A DNA stretch of 64,000 nt from Chryseobacterium sp. CH25 (GTDB lineage Bacteria > Bacteroidota > Bacteroidia > Flavobacteriales > Weeksellaceae). Location of the stretch: the NCBI RefSeq assembly GCF_004119455.1, contig NZ_NRQT01000013.1, forward strand, positions 61,731 through 125,730. Reading direction: 5' to 3'. Shown here piece by piece: positions 1-7,665 of the stretch; positions within the stretch are counted from its first letter, which is position 1; each line of letters starts with the position of its first letter. A model generated the notes under the pieces. That model was not told the origin of the DNA, made no database searches, and saw only the letters and a program-made list of their open reading frames with translations. The translations under genes and the position numbers were made by a program.

Positions 1-56
1 TTATTCTTTGTGAGCTTCAGTATATGCAGAGAGCGTATCCTGGGTGTACCTGGTAA
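1..56 (+). CDS. paaC: PaaC C-terminus (1,2-phenylacetyl-CoA epoxidase subunit), partial
   Basis: Only the last 17 complete codons are visible (frame starting at base 3, stop TAA at 54-56). They read ILCELQYMQRAYPGCTW, which resembles the usual PaaC ending (a MQY-QR-PG-W pattern). PaaC is the structural, non-catalytic subunit of the PaaABCDE multicomponent oxygenase that epoxidises phenylacetyl-CoA. The position directly upstream of paaD, with one inserted gene between, supports the call. The gene is cut by the window edge, so start and length are unknown. The identification rests on a short peptide plus context. Confidence 0.7.
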   Translation, partial: ILCELQYMQRAYPGCTW

Positions 57-62
57 TAAACC

Positions 63-872
63 ATGAAAAAGTTGCTTCTGGGAATATTTGCTTTTTTTCT
101 TACAATATATGTGATATTATGTGTAAGTATTTATTTCTATCAGGAAAAAATTATCTTTTATCCTGAAAAGTTGCCAGCAGACTACAAGTTTAGTTTTGTT
201 GAGGATTTTGAAGAAATAGCAATCCAAACACAAGATAAAAAGTATTTGAGTTCAGTTTTATTTAAAGCTCAAGATTCTAAAGGAGTTATCTTTTACCTTC
301 ATGGAAATGGGGGATCTATTAAAGACTGGGGTGAAGTGGCTCAACTGTATAAAAGTATGAATTATGATACTTTTATACTTGATTACAGAGGTTATGGAAA
401 GAGCCAAGATGAAATTAATAGTAAAGAACAGCTTTTTTCTGATATTGAGAGTGCTTATAAAGAGCTTTTGAAAAGATATCCTGAAGACAGAATTATTATT
501 TTAGGATATTCTGTAGGAACAGGATTAGCAGCGAAATTAGCATCTGCACACCATGCAAAAATGTTGATTTTACAAGCACCTTACTATAGTATGAAAGATG
601 AAATGAACCAGAAATTTTCATTTCTCCCTAAGTTTTTACTGAAATATAATTTTGAAACCAACGAATATTTAAAAACTGTTACATCACCTGTTATTATTTT
701 TCATGGAGATAAAGATGAGGTTATTCATTATAAAGCTTCTTTGAAGCTGAAAAATAACTTTAAAAAAGGGGATAGCCTGATTGTATTAAAAAATCAGTAT
801 CACAACGGTATAACAGATAATTTAGACTATCAGAATTCAATGAGAATAATTCTCGATTCTGATAAAAAATAG
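63..872 (+). CDS. Alpha/beta hydrolase, membrane-anchored
   Basis: A 269-aa serine hydrolase of the alpha/beta fold. An N-terminal hydrophobic segment (about residues 4-25) looks like a signal anchor. The oxyanion-hole motif is LHGNGG, the nucleophile elbow is GYSVGTG (Ser near residue 150), the acid is in FHGDKDEV and the catalytic His in QYHNG. This matches the ABHD13/YfhR-like subgroup. The ATG is six bases after the paaC stop, and paaD starts three bases after this stop, so the gene is co-transcribed inside the paa operon although it is not a standard paa gene. Its substrate cannot be told from sequence; a role in removing phenylacetate esters or thioesters would be speculation. Confidence 0.85.
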   Translation: MKKLLLGIFAFFLTIYVILCVSIYFYQEKIIFYPEKLPADYKFSFVEDFEEIAIQTQDKKYLSSVLFKAQDSKGVIFYLHGNGGSIKDWGEVAQLYKSMNYDTFILDYRGYGKSQDEINSKEQLFSDIESAYKELLKRYPEDRIIILGYSVGTGLAAKLASAHHAKMLILQAPYYSMKDEMNQKFSFLPKFLLKYNFETNEYLKTVTSPVIIFHGDKDEVIHYKASLKLKNNFKKGDSLIVLKNQYHNGITDNLDYQNSMRIILDSDKK

Positions 873-875
873 AAT

Positions 876-1340
876 ATGAATCAGCTTTTAGATTTATTAA
901 AAACAATTCCCGATCCGGAAATTCCAGTGATTGATATTGTGGAATTAGGAATTGTAAGAGATGCACAAGTTACGGGTGAAAACTCCTGTGAAGTGACAAT
1001 TACTCCTACCTATTCTGCTTGTCCAGCAATGTTCACCATTGAGGAAGATATCATCAAAATGATGAAGGAAAACGGATGGGAAGCCAAAGTAGTCACCAAA
1101 ATGTTTCCGATATGGACAACAGATTGGCTGACAGATGAAGCGAGAGAAAAACTTCGTGCTTTCGGAATTACGCCACCTGAAAAAGGAGCAGATGAACATC
1201 ACATCGGGAAACCGAAAAAATGTCCACGTTGCGGTTCTGAGCATACCAAACAGATCAGCAGATTCGGGTCTACCTTATGTAAGGCCTCTTATCAGTGCTT
1301 AGACTGTCTGGAGCCTTTTGATTATTTTAAATGTCATTAA
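876..1340 (+). CDS. paaD: 1,2-phenylacetyl-CoA epoxidase subunit PaaD
   Basis: A 154-aa protein with an N-terminal MIP18/DUF59 domain (IPDPEIPVIDIVELGIV at residues 11-27) and a C-terminal zinc-ribbon-like tail with CPRC and CLDC pairs. This architecture is diagnostic of PaaD, the subunit thought to help mature the iron centre of the PaaABCDE oxygenase. It lies three bases after the alpha/beta hydrolase. Length is close to the family norm (about 160 aa). The four tail cysteines are all present, so the gene appears intact. Confidence 0.95.
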   Translation: MNQLLDLLKTIPDPEIPVIDIVELGIVRDAQVTGENSCEVTITPTYSACPAMFTIEEDIIKMMKENGWEAKVVTKMFPIWTTDWLTDEAREKLRAFGITPPEKGADEHHIGKPKKCPRCGSEHTKQISRFGSTLCKASYQCLDCLEPFDYFKCH

Positions 1341-1420
1341 AATGAATGTATTAATGAATCGATGTATCAGGCTGGCTATAAAATTTACGGACTATGCAAA
1401 ACATAACGATGATAGGGCTA

Positions 1421-1480
1421 GATTGTTAAATTGTTAGACGCTTACATTGATTTATATTGTTAAATTAGTGCATTGTTAAA
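1421..1480. repeat. Intergenic AT-rich repeat, TTGTTAAATT type
   Basis: The spacer between paaD and paaG holds several copies of (A/C)ATTGTTAAA-like words (GATTGTTAAATTGTTAG, TATTGTTAAATTAG, CATTGTTAAA). The same words recur in the spacers at 3865-3960 and 7570-7655, so this is part of a dispersed intergenic repeat family. No gene is visible in 1341-1498. Confidence 0.5.
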
Positions 1481-1498
1481 AATAAAATATAAAAAACT

Positions 1499-2299
1499 AT
1501 GTATACACAACTGGATATTGAATCGCATTTTGACGGGAAGCTTAAAATTGCCTATCTGAATCAACCTGAAACGATGAACGCGCTTACTAAGCCGTCCTTA
1601 AAAGATCTGAAAGATTTTATTAAAGAATGCAGTGAGGATGAAAACGTAAGATGCGTTGCTATTTCAGGAAGAGGAAGAGCTTTTTGTTCCGGTCAAAACC
1701 TTGAGGAAGCTTTTGCAGTAGGTAAAGAGCACCACGATCAGGATATCATCAGAAAAATTGTGGTAGACTATTATAATCCGTTGGTAATGGAGGTTACCCG
1801 TTGTAAAAAGCCGGTTATTGCATTAGTAAACGGTCCTGCTGTAGGAGCTGGTGCTATGCTGGCACTAATCTGTGATTTTGTATTAGCTAACAACAAGGCG
1901 TATTTCGCTCAGGCGTTTTCAAATATCGGATTGATTCCTGATACCGGAGGAACTTATTTCTTACCGAAGCTTTTAGGTAGACAATTGGCTAACTATTTAG
2001 CGTTCACAGGTAAAAAATTATCTGCTGAAGAATCTAAAACTCATGGTCTTGTGGCTGAGGTTTTCACTGAAGAAGAATTCGGACCAAAATCAATGGAAAT
2101 TCTTGAAAGAATGGCTAATATGCCAACTGCAGCTATTAAATTAACGAAGAAAGCTTTTGCTAATTCTTATACCAATACTTTAAAAGAACAGTTGGAACTG
2201 GAAGGCGACCTGCAACAGGAAGCAGCAGAAACAGAAGACTTCATAGAAGGTGTAAATGCCTTTTTACAGAAAAGAAAACCTAATTATAAAGGAAAATAA
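1499..2299 (+). CDS. paaG: 2-(1,2-epoxy-1,2-dihydrophenyl)acetyl-CoA isomerase
   Basis: A 266-aa crotonase-superfamily protein. The oxyanion-hole elements are AFCSGQNL (residues 61-68) and NGPAVGAGAMLAL (about residues 110-122). The C-terminus (AETEDFIEGVNAFLQKRKP) is the crotonase signature, with the PaaG-like pattern E--DF-EGV-AF--KRKP. In the phenylacetate pathway PaaG isomerises the ring epoxide to the oxepin-CoA. It lies between paaD and paaH, which supports PaaG rather than a generic enoyl-CoA hydratase. Separation of PaaG from PaaF by sequence alone is not certain; the second crotonase at 13976 is the better PaaF candidate. Confidence 0.85.
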   Translation: MYTQLDIESHFDGKLKIAYLNQPETMNALTKPSLKDLKDFIKECSEDENVRCVAISGRGRAFCSGQNLEEAFAVGKEHHDQDIIRKIVVDYYNPLVMEVTRCKKPVIALVNGPAVGAGAMLALICDFVLANNKAYFAQAFSNIGLIPDTGGTYFLPKLLGRQLANYLAFTGKKLSAEESKTHGLVAEVFTEEEFGPKSMEILERMANMPTAAIKLTKKAFANSYTNTLKEQLELEGDLQQEAAETEDFIEGVNAFLQKRKPNYKGK

Positions 2300-2341
2300 A
2301 TCAATTTGAGAATGGGTTAATTTGAAAATTTGAAAATGAGA
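2300..2341 (+). repeat. Left arm of palindromic repeat around the four-helix-bundle gene
   Basis: Bases after the paaG stop consist of AATTTGAGAATG, TTAATTTGAAAATTTG and AAAATGAG words. The complementary words (CATTCTCAAATTTTCAAATT) follow the gene at 2690-2724, so the gene sits between two inverted arms. Near-identical arms without the gene occur at 6009-6103. Confidence 0.75.
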
Positions 2342-2689
2342 AATGACAAGGAAAATATTATTGTAAATAAAACATTTGATTTTGCATTAAACATTATTGA
2401 ATTTTCAGAAGGACTATATAGGATTAATAAATTTTCACTGGCAAATCAGATTTTTAAATCAGGAACATCCATTGGAGCGAATGTAAAGGAAGCTCAGAAT
2501 GCTGAAAGTAAAGCAGACTTTATTCATAAAATAAAAATTGCAGCTAAAGAAGCAGATGAAACTGAGTATTGGCTCTTATTATGTTTAAAGTCTCAACATT
2601 TGAATTCGCCCGAAGAAAAATTACTTTTAGATTTAAAAGAAATAGTATTAATTCTGTCTAAAATTATTTCAACGTCAAAAATTAAATAA
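2336..2689 (+). CDS. Four-helix-bundle protein (S23/IVP family)
   Basis: A 117-aa, almost entirely helical protein of the four-helix-bundle family (TIGR02436, S23 ribosomal intervening-sequence protein type). The characteristic patches are FSLANQIFKSGTSIGANVKEA (residues about 36-56; G-SI-AN--EA is the family hallmark), FIHKIKIAAKEADET and YWL-L. ATG at 2336 is chosen over an in-frame TTG at 2330. Proteins of this family occur as 23S rRNA intervening-sequence ORFs and next to retroelements (Avd). Here it interrupts paaG-paaH and lies within an inverted repeat whose left arm overlaps its start codon, which suggests a mobile or repeat-borne gene unrelated to phenylacetate. No function is claimed. 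Confidence 0.88.
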   Translation: MRNDKENIIVNKTFDFALNIIEFSEGLYRINKFSLANQIFKSGTSIGANVKEAQNAESKADFIHKIKIAAKEADETEYWLLLCLKSQHLNSPEEKLLLDLKEIVLILSKIISTSKIK

Positions 2690-2727
2690 TTTTCAAATTA
2701 ACTCATTCTCAAATTTTCAAATTAAAA
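2690..2727 (+). repeat. Right arm of the palindromic repeat
   Basis: TTTTCAAATTAACTCATTC followed by TCAAATTTTCAAATTA. It is inverted relative to 2300-2341 and directly matches the right halves of the repeats at 4761-4800 and 6062-6103. Confidence 0.75.
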
Positions 2728-2729
2728 CT

Positions 2730-3860
2730 ATGAATATTGGAATTATTGGGGCAGGAACCATGGGTGTTGGAATTGCTCAGGTAGCTGCAACAGCAGGATG
2801 CAAGGTCGTATTATTCGATGCTAATGCTCCACAAATAGATAAAGCACTTACAGGTTTAGAGAAAACCCTTCAGAAATTAGCTGAAAAAGGAAAAATTTCT
2901 CAGGAAAAAGCTACAGAGATCAGAAACAATATCGTTAAAGGTGAAACCTTACAGGATCTAAAAGATTCGAATTTGGTTATTGAAGCGATCATTGAAAACA
3001 AAGATATCAAAACCAAAGTTTTTACAGAGCTTGAAACTTATGTTTCTGAAGACTGTATTATCGGTTCCAATACATCATCCATTTCTATCACCTCTCTGGG
3101 GGCAGAACTAAAGAAACCGGAGCGTTTCATCGGAATTCACTTTTTCAATCCGGCTCCGTTGATGCCTTTAGTGGAAGTCATTCCATCCTTATTAACAGAA
3201 AAAACTTTAGCCGAAAAAATATACAACCTCATGAAAGAGTGGGGGAAAATACCTGTGATTGCTAAGGATATTCCTGGGTTTATTGTCAACAGAATTGCCC
3301 GTCCGTACTATGGTGAAGCATTAAGAATTGTTGAAGAAAATATCGCCACTCCGGAACAGGTAGATGAAGCGATGAAAACGTTAGGGAACTTCAAAATGGG
3401 ACCTTTCGAATTAATGGATCTTATTGGAGTAGATGTAAATTTTGCAGTAACTACAACAGTTTACAAAGATTATTTCTACGATCCGAAATACAAACCATCT
3501 TTACTTCAGCAGAGAATGTCTGAAGCTAAACTTCACGGCAGAAAAACAGGGAAAGGCTTTTATGATTACAGTGATGGAGCTGTAAAACCGGAAGCACAGA
3601 AAGACGATGCTCTTTATCAGCAGATCTTTTTAAGAATCATTTCAATGTTGATTAATGAAGCGGTGGAAGCCAAAAGATTAGGGGTTGCTAATGATGAAGA
3701 TATCGAACTAGCGATGCAGAAAGGAGTAAACTATCCAAAAGGATTATTAGGTTGGGGAAAGGAAATTGGATATTCAAAAATTTCAGAAACCCTGCAGAAC
3801 CTTTACAACGAATATCAGGAAGAAAGGTACAGACAAAGTCCGTTACTACGTAAAATGTAA
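2730..3860 (+). CDS. paaH: 3-hydroxyacyl-CoA dehydrogenase PaaH
   Basis: A 376-aa NAD-dependent 3-hydroxyadipyl-CoA dehydrogenase. The Rossmann motif GAGTMGVGIAQ starts at residue 7. The catalytic region GIHFFNPAPLMPLVEV carries the active-site His (near residue 137), and KDIPGFIVNRIARPY is the family signature before the C-terminal helical domain. A second, partial C-terminal domain (AVEAKRLGVANDEDIELAM---G-NYPKGLL) is present, as usual for PaaH. It oxidises 3-hydroxyadipyl-CoA to 3-oxoadipyl-CoA, which the thiolase at 4804 then cleaves. It is in line with the paa operon despite the inserted four-helix-bundle gene. Confidence 0.92.
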   Translation: MNIGIIGAGTMGVGIAQVAATAGCKVVLFDANAPQIDKALTGLEKTLQKLAEKGKISQEKATEIRNNIVKGETLQDLKDSNLVIEAIIENKDIKTKVFTELETYVSEDCIIGSNTSSISITSLGAELKKPERFIGIHFFNPAPLMPLVEVIPSLLTEKTLAEKIYNLMKEWGKIPVIAKDIPGFIVNRIARPYYGEALRIVEENIATPEQVDEAMKTLGNFKMGPFELMDLIGVDVNFAVTTTVYKDYFYDPKYKPSLLQQRMSEAKLHGRKTGKGFYDYSDGAVKPEAQKDDALYQQIFLRIISMLINEAVEAKRLGVANDEDIELAMQKGVNYPKGLLGWGKEIGYSKISETLQNLYNEYQEERYRQSPLLRKM

Positions 3861-3867
3861 CAATATA

Positions 3868-3958
3868 CCAATCTAACAATGTAGCAATTGCGCTGTCATG
3901 CTGAGATTGTATAAACATCTCATTGGTAAACTGTTACATTGTTAAATTATTAGATTGA
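3868..3958. repeat. Intergenic inverted repeat with TGTCATGCTGAG core
   Basis: Arms CCAATCTAACAATGTA (left) and TACATTGTTAAATTATTAGA (right) are roughly complementary. The core TGTCATGCTGAG and the words CATCT, ATTGGTAAACTGTTA recur at 7597-7640. It is a dispersed palindromic element between paaH and the next gene, with no coding potential. Confidence 0.6.
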
Positions 3959-3962
3959 ATAA

Positions 3963-4277
3963 ATGAATATAGAAGAATTCAGAGCTGAATTAGAAACAAG
4001 GCTTGCGATTGAAAAACAGTATTTAACTCAGGAAGCATCTTCCATGGAGAGTCAGGAAAGACTTGAATTATTGGGAGAGTTTAATGAAAAATACAAGATG
4101 CTGATTAATAGGTTAGCCAATGAAAATGGGATTGATTTAAATGCAGTGTATGAAGAAGAAAACAGTTCTGGCCATTCTGATACTCATCTTACATATGAAC
4201 AGGTGATTCTCGGTAAAACTATGAGTGTTTATGATAAATTATCCGATGAATTATATGAAGAAATAACAAACATATAG
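3963..4277 (+). CDS. Hypothetical protein, helical, 104 aa
   Basis: I do not recognise this protein. It is short, acidic and mostly helical, with no signal peptide or membrane segment. Residues 1-50 are predicted coiled-coil-like (EFRAELETRLAIEKQYL, ERLELLGEFNEKYKMLINRL). Its stop is two bases before the paaI ATG, so the two are translated from one message. Codon use resembles the neighbouring paa genes. A small accessory protein for PaaI or the epoxidase is possible but unsupported. Confidence 0.7.
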   Translation: MNIEEFRAELETRLAIEKQYLTQEASSMESQERLELLGEFNEKYKMLINRLANENGIDLNAVYEEENSSGHSDTHLTYEQVILGKTMSVYDKLSDELYEEITNI

Positions 4278-4279
4278 AC

Positions 4280-4693
4280 ATGAATCCAAGACAAGTTGCA
4301 GATTATATGTTCAATCAGGATTATTTTTCCCAATGGATGAATATCAAAATGATTGAAGTGAAAGAAAACTATTGCCTGATAGAAATGCCCATCAAAAAAG
4401 ATATGATTAATGGGCTTAAAACCGTTCATGGCGGGGTAACATTTGCATTTGCAGATTCTGCACTGGCATTTTCATCCAACAATACAGGAGATGCAGCTGT
4501 TGCCTTAAACTGTATCATCAATTTTACCAAAGCAGGAAAAGAAGGTGACGTTTTCAGAGCAGAAAGCGTTTTAGTGAATAATACCAGAAAAACAGCTGTT
4601 TACGACATTAAGATTACCAACCAGAACAATGACCTGATTGCCAAATTTGTAGGCACTGTATATAAAATCGGAAAAAAAGTAACAGAATTATAA
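4280..4693 (+). CDS. paaI: Hydroxyphenylacetyl-CoA thioesterase PaaI
   Basis: A 137-aa hot-dog-fold thioesterase. The 4HBT/PaaI motif HGGVTFAFADSALAFSSN (about residues 49-66) contains the Asp used for catalysis. PaaI hydrolyses ring-hydroxylated phenylacetyl-CoA or early pathway intermediates and rescues CoA when the pathway stalls. It is in the paa operon, two bases downstream of the 104-aa gene. Length matches the family (about 140 aa). Confidence 0.93.
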   Translation: MNPRQVADYMFNQDYFSQWMNIKMIEVKENYCLIEMPIKKDMINGLKTVHGGVTFAFADSALAFSSNNTGDAAVALNCIINFTKAGKEGDVFRAESVLVNNTRKTAVYDIKITNQNNDLIAKFVGTVYKIGKKVTEL

Positions 4694-4696
4694 AAA

Positions 4697-4800
4697 AATC
4701 GAAAATTTGAAAATGGGATAATTTGAAAGTTATTGAATTCCATTAATTTTTACTTACCTGAAATTTTCAAATTCTCAAATTGCCTCATTTTCAAATTAAA
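4697..4800. repeat. Palindromic intergenic repeat, AATTTGAAAATG family (gene-less)
   Basis: Left half: AAAATTTGAAAATGGGATAA, then TTTGAAAG. Right half: AAATTTTCAAATTCTCAAATTG and CTCATTTTCAAATTA in inverted order. It matches the arms around the four-helix-bundle gene at 2336 and the element at 6009-6103. It overlaps the leader of the thiolase gene. Confidence 0.7.
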
Positions 4801-4803
4801 ATT

Positions 4804-6009
4804 ATGAACAACGTATACATCATAGACTATGTCAGAACTCCCATCTCAAAATTACAGGGAGGATTATCAGAAGTAAGAGCAGATGATCTTGCTGCTATTG
4901 TTATCAAAGAAGTAGTAGCAAGAAACCCTGAAGTTCCTGTTGAGGAAATTGAGGACGTGATCTTCGGATGTGCCAATCAGGCAGGAGAAGATAACAGAAA
5001 CGTAGCCAGAATGGGGCTTTTATTGGCTGGACTTCCTTATAAAATTGGAGGTGAAACAGTAAACCGTCTTTGTGCCTCAGGAATGTCTGCAGTAGCAAAT
5101 GCTTTCCGTTCTATTGCAGCTGGTGAAGGTGAAATTTATATTGCAGGTGGAGTAGAGCATATGACGCGTTCTCCTTATGTAATGTCTAAACCTAGTGCTG
5201 CTTTCGGAAGAGACAGTCAGATGTATGATACCACTTTCGGATGGAGATTTATCAATCCGAAAATGAAAGAAATGTATGGTGTGGACGGAATGGGTGAAAC
5301 TGCTGAAAACTTAGCGGATATGCACCAAATCAACAGAGAAGATCAGGATAAATTTGCCCTTTGGTCTCAGCAAAAAGCAACTAAAGCTCAGGAAAGTGGA
5401 AGATTGGCAGAAGAAATTGTAAAAGTTGAAATTCCACAGAGAAAAGGAGATCCAATTGTTTTTGAAAAGGATGAGTTTATTAAGCCAACTTCTTCCATAG
5501 AAGGATTAGGAAAACTTCGTCCGGCTTTCAGAAAAGAAGGAACAGTAACTGCAGGAAATGCTTCAGGAATGAATGATGGAGCTGCTGCATTAATTTTAGC
5601 AAGCGAAGAAGCTGTAAAAAAATACGGATTAAAACCAAAAGCTAAAATTTTAGGATCTTCTGTAGCCGGAGTAGAACCAAGAATTATGGGAATCGGGCCT
5701 GTAGAAGCTACTCAGAAGTTATTAAAGAGATTAAATTTGTCTCTGGAAGATATGGATATCATTGAACTAAACGAAGCTTTTGCAGCACAAGCTTTAGCCG
5801 TAACAAGAAGTTTAGGTTTACAGGATGATGATGCAAGAATAAATCCAAATGGTGGTGCTATTGCCATTGGTCATCCACTGGGAGTTTCTGGAGCAAGAAT
5901 CATTGGTTCTGCATCTATGGAACTTCAGAAACAGGATAAAAAATACGCATTGTGCACCCTTTGTATCGGCGTAGGACAAGGCTATGCAATGATCATTGAA
6001 AAAGTATAA
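4804..6009 (+). CDS. paaJ: 3-oxoadipyl-CoA/acetyl-CoA thiolase (PaaJ/PcaF type)
   Basis: A 401-aa thiolase. ATG at 4804 is chosen; an in-frame TTG at 4780 lies inside the upstream repeat. The nucleophilic Cys is in NRLCASGMSA (about residue 90), the base His in AIGHPLGVSGA, and the second Cys in LCIGVGQG near the C-terminus. The GEDNRNVARM region, typical of 3-oxoadipyl-CoA thiolases, is present. It cleaves 3-oxoadipyl-CoA to succinyl-CoA and acetyl-CoA, the last step of phenylacetate catabolism. Symbol by context; a broader acetyl-CoA acetyltransferase role is possible. Confidence 0.9.
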   Translation: MNNVYIIDYVRTPISKLQGGLSEVRADDLAAIVIKEVVARNPEVPVEEIEDVIFGCANQAGEDNRNVARMGLLLAGLPYKIGGETVNRLCASGMSAVANAFRSIAAGEGEIYIAGGVEHMTRSPYVMSKPSAAFGRDSQMYDTTFGWRFINPKMKEMYGVDGMGETAENLADMHQINREDQDKFALWSQQKATKAQESGRLAEEIVKVEIPQRKGDPIVFEKDEFIKPTSSIEGLGKLRPAFRKEGTVTAGNASGMNDGAAALILASEEAVKKYGLKPKAKILGSSVAGVEPRIMGIGPVEATQKLLKRLNLSLEDMDIIELNEAFAAQALAVTRSLGLQDDDARINPNGGAIAIGHPLGVSGARIIGSASMELQKQDKKYALCTLCIGVGQGYAMIIEKV

Positions 6010-6103
6010 ATCAATTTGAAAATGGAATAATTTGAGAATTTGAAAATGTTTAATGACATTATTAATTTTCAAATTACCTCATTCTCAAACTTTCAAATTA
6101 AAA
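6009..6103. repeat. Palindromic repeat, apparent gene-less copy of the four-helix-bundle element
   Basis: The left part (TCAATTTGAAAATGGAATAA, TTTGAGAATTTGAAAATG) and right part (TTTTCAAATTACCTCATTC, TCAAACTTTCAAATTA) match the arms at 2300-2341 and 2690-2727 almost base for base. The left arm even keeps the start-codon context AAAATGnnnAATGAC of the four-helix-bundle gene, followed within a few bases by the right arm. This is what an internal deletion of the gene would leave. Confidence 0.8.
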
Positions 6104-6106
6104 AAT

Positions 6107-6700
6107 ATGAACATCTACTCATATCACGGAATCCGTCCCATCATAAAACCTTCTGCCTATATTCATCCACAGGCAGTGATTATCGGGAATGTGGAAATTG
6201 GTGAAGAAGTCTATATTGGTCCCAATGCAGTAATCCGTGGCGACTGGGGGAAAATTATCATTAAAGACGGAGCTAATGTTCAGGAAAACTGTACACTTCA
6301 TGTTTTCCCGAATATTGAAACCATTTTGGAAGAATCAGCCCATATTGGGCACGGAGCGATTATTCACTCAGGACATATCGGAAAGAATTGTTTAATCGGT
6401 ATGAATTCAGTCGTGATGGACAAAGCTTATATTGGTGATGAAAGTATTGTGGGAGCTTTAGCATTCGTTCCCGCTAATTTCAGATGTGAGCCCAGAAAAC
6501 TGATTGTAGGAAGCCCAGCAAAAATTATCCGTGATGTTTCTGATGAAATGATTCATTGGAAAACAGAAGGAACAAAACTCTACCAGGAATTAGCCAGAGA
6601 AGGAAAAGAAGCTATTTTACCTTGTGAGCCTTTTACAGAATATGTTCAGCAGACTCCTACAAAGATTGTAGATTACAGTATTTGGGATGATGTGAAATAA
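6107..6700 (+). CDS. paaY: PaaY-like gamma-carbonic-anhydrase-type thioesterase
   Basis: A 197-aa left-handed beta-helix (hexapeptide repeat) protein; ATG at 6107 is chosen because upstream in-frame codons lie in the repeat. Repeats are visible as IIGNVEIGEEVYIGPNAVI and IGHGAIIHSGHIGKNCLIGM; the three metal-site His are in LHV, IGHGAIIHSGH. The PAY/SPAKIIRDVSDEMIHWK segment is typical of PaaY. PaaY is reported to hydrolyse dead-end CoA thioesters of the pathway. It sits between the thiolase and the esterase/paaZ part of the operon. Confidence 0.88.
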   Translation: MNIYSYHGIRPIIKPSAYIHPQAVIIGNVEIGEEVYIGPNAVIRGDWGKIIIKDGANVQENCTLHVFPNIETILEESAHIGHGAIIHSGHIGKNCLIGMNSVVMDKAYIGDESIVGALAFVPANFRCEPRKLIVGSPAKIIRDVSDEMIHWKTEGTKLYQELAREGKEAILPCEPFTEYVQQTPTKIVDYSIWDDVK

Positions 6701-6720
6701 ATAACCATTCAAAATTAAAT

Positions 6721-7548
6721 ATGATTAAGAAAATTGCTCTTGTATGCAGTATGATGTTTGCGGTAAATTCTATGGTGTCAGCACAGACTGTTGCTACCAA
6801 ACCGCTTACAATAGGAGAAGTGAGGACGATTAAGTCTAAAACACTGAATGAGGAAAGAACATTGAATATCTATCTTCCTCAAAATTTTGATAAAGCAAAA
6901 GCATACCCAATCATCTATCTTTTAGATGGAAGTATGAATGAAGATTTTATCCACGTTACAGGGTTGACACAGTTCTTTAACCAGATGTATTCCATGCCGG
7001 AAACCATAGTGGTAGGAATTGCCAATATAGACAGAAAAAGAGATTTTACTTTCCATACAGATCTGAAAGATTTACAGAAAGATTATCCTACAACAGGGCA
7101 TTCAGATAAGTTTATCACCTTTTTTGAAAAAGAGCTGAAGCCTTATGTAGAAAGTCAGTTTAAAACAACAGAAAAATATCTGTTCGGGCAATCTCTTGGA
7201 GGGCTTTTGGCAACAGAGATTTTATTGAAAAAACCGGAAATGTTCAACAACTATTTCATCATCAGTCCAAGTTTATGGTGGGATGATGAAAGTCTTTTAA
7301 AGCAGGCGCCTCAATTACTTTCGAAATCCTCGGATACGAAGAAATTCGTTTATGTGTCTGTTGGAAAAGGGGAACATCCTGTGATGATAAAAGATGCAGA
7401 AAATTTTTATGATGTTTTGAAAAAAGCAGGAAAGAAAAACTGGACGGTAGAATATAAAATGATGGAAACAGACAATCATGCAACCATTCTTCACAGAAGT
7501 TTATATGAAGGGTTAGTAAAGCTGTTTCCGTATCAGGAACCAAAATAA
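6721..7548 (+). CDS. Secreted esterase, BesA/Fes-like alpha/beta hydrolase
   Basis: A 275-aa putative esterase (PF00756, esterase D/IroE-like). The N-terminal signal peptide ends near VSAQ (residue about 22), so the product is periplasmic or surface-located. Motifs: IIYLLDGS, nucleophile FGQSLGG (Ser near residue 158) and the His in DNHATIL. Family members hydrolyse siderophore or phenolic esters. It starts 20 bases after paaY and is the last gene before paaZ. An exported esterase in a phenylacetate operon might release aromatic acids from esters, but that is inference. Confidence 0.85.
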   Translation: MIKKIALVCSMMFAVNSMVSAQTVATKPLTIGEVRTIKSKTLNEERTLNIYLPQNFDKAKAYPIIYLLDGSMNEDFIHVTGLTQFFNQMYSMPETIVVGIANIDRKRDFTFHTDLKDLQKDYPTTGHSDKFITFFEKELKPYVESQFKTTEKYLFGQSLGGLLATEILLKKPEMFNNYFIISPSLWWDDESLLKQAPQLLSKSSDTKKFVYVSVGKGEHPVMIKDAENFYDVLKKAGKKNWTVEYKMMETDNHATILHRSLYEGLVKLFPYQEPK

Positions 7549-7569
7549 ATTATAAATATAAAAAGATAC

Positions 7570-7655
7570 CATTGTAAAAATATAGCGGCCATTTGTCATG
7601 CTGAGCGGAGTCGAAGCATCTATTGGTAAACTGTTAGATTGATACATTGTTAAAT
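7570..7655. repeat. Intergenic repeat with TGTCATGCTGAGCGGAGTCG core
   Basis: The core TGTCATGCTGAGCGGAG-TCGAAGCATCT, then ATTGGTAAACTGTTAGATTG and CATTGTTAAATTA, occupies the esterase-paaZ spacer. A shortened copy lies at 3893-3958. The core is recognisable as a common dispersed element in Flavobacteriia genomes; copy number here cannot be counted. Confidence 0.65.
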
Positions 7656-7665
7656 TAAATTCTAT

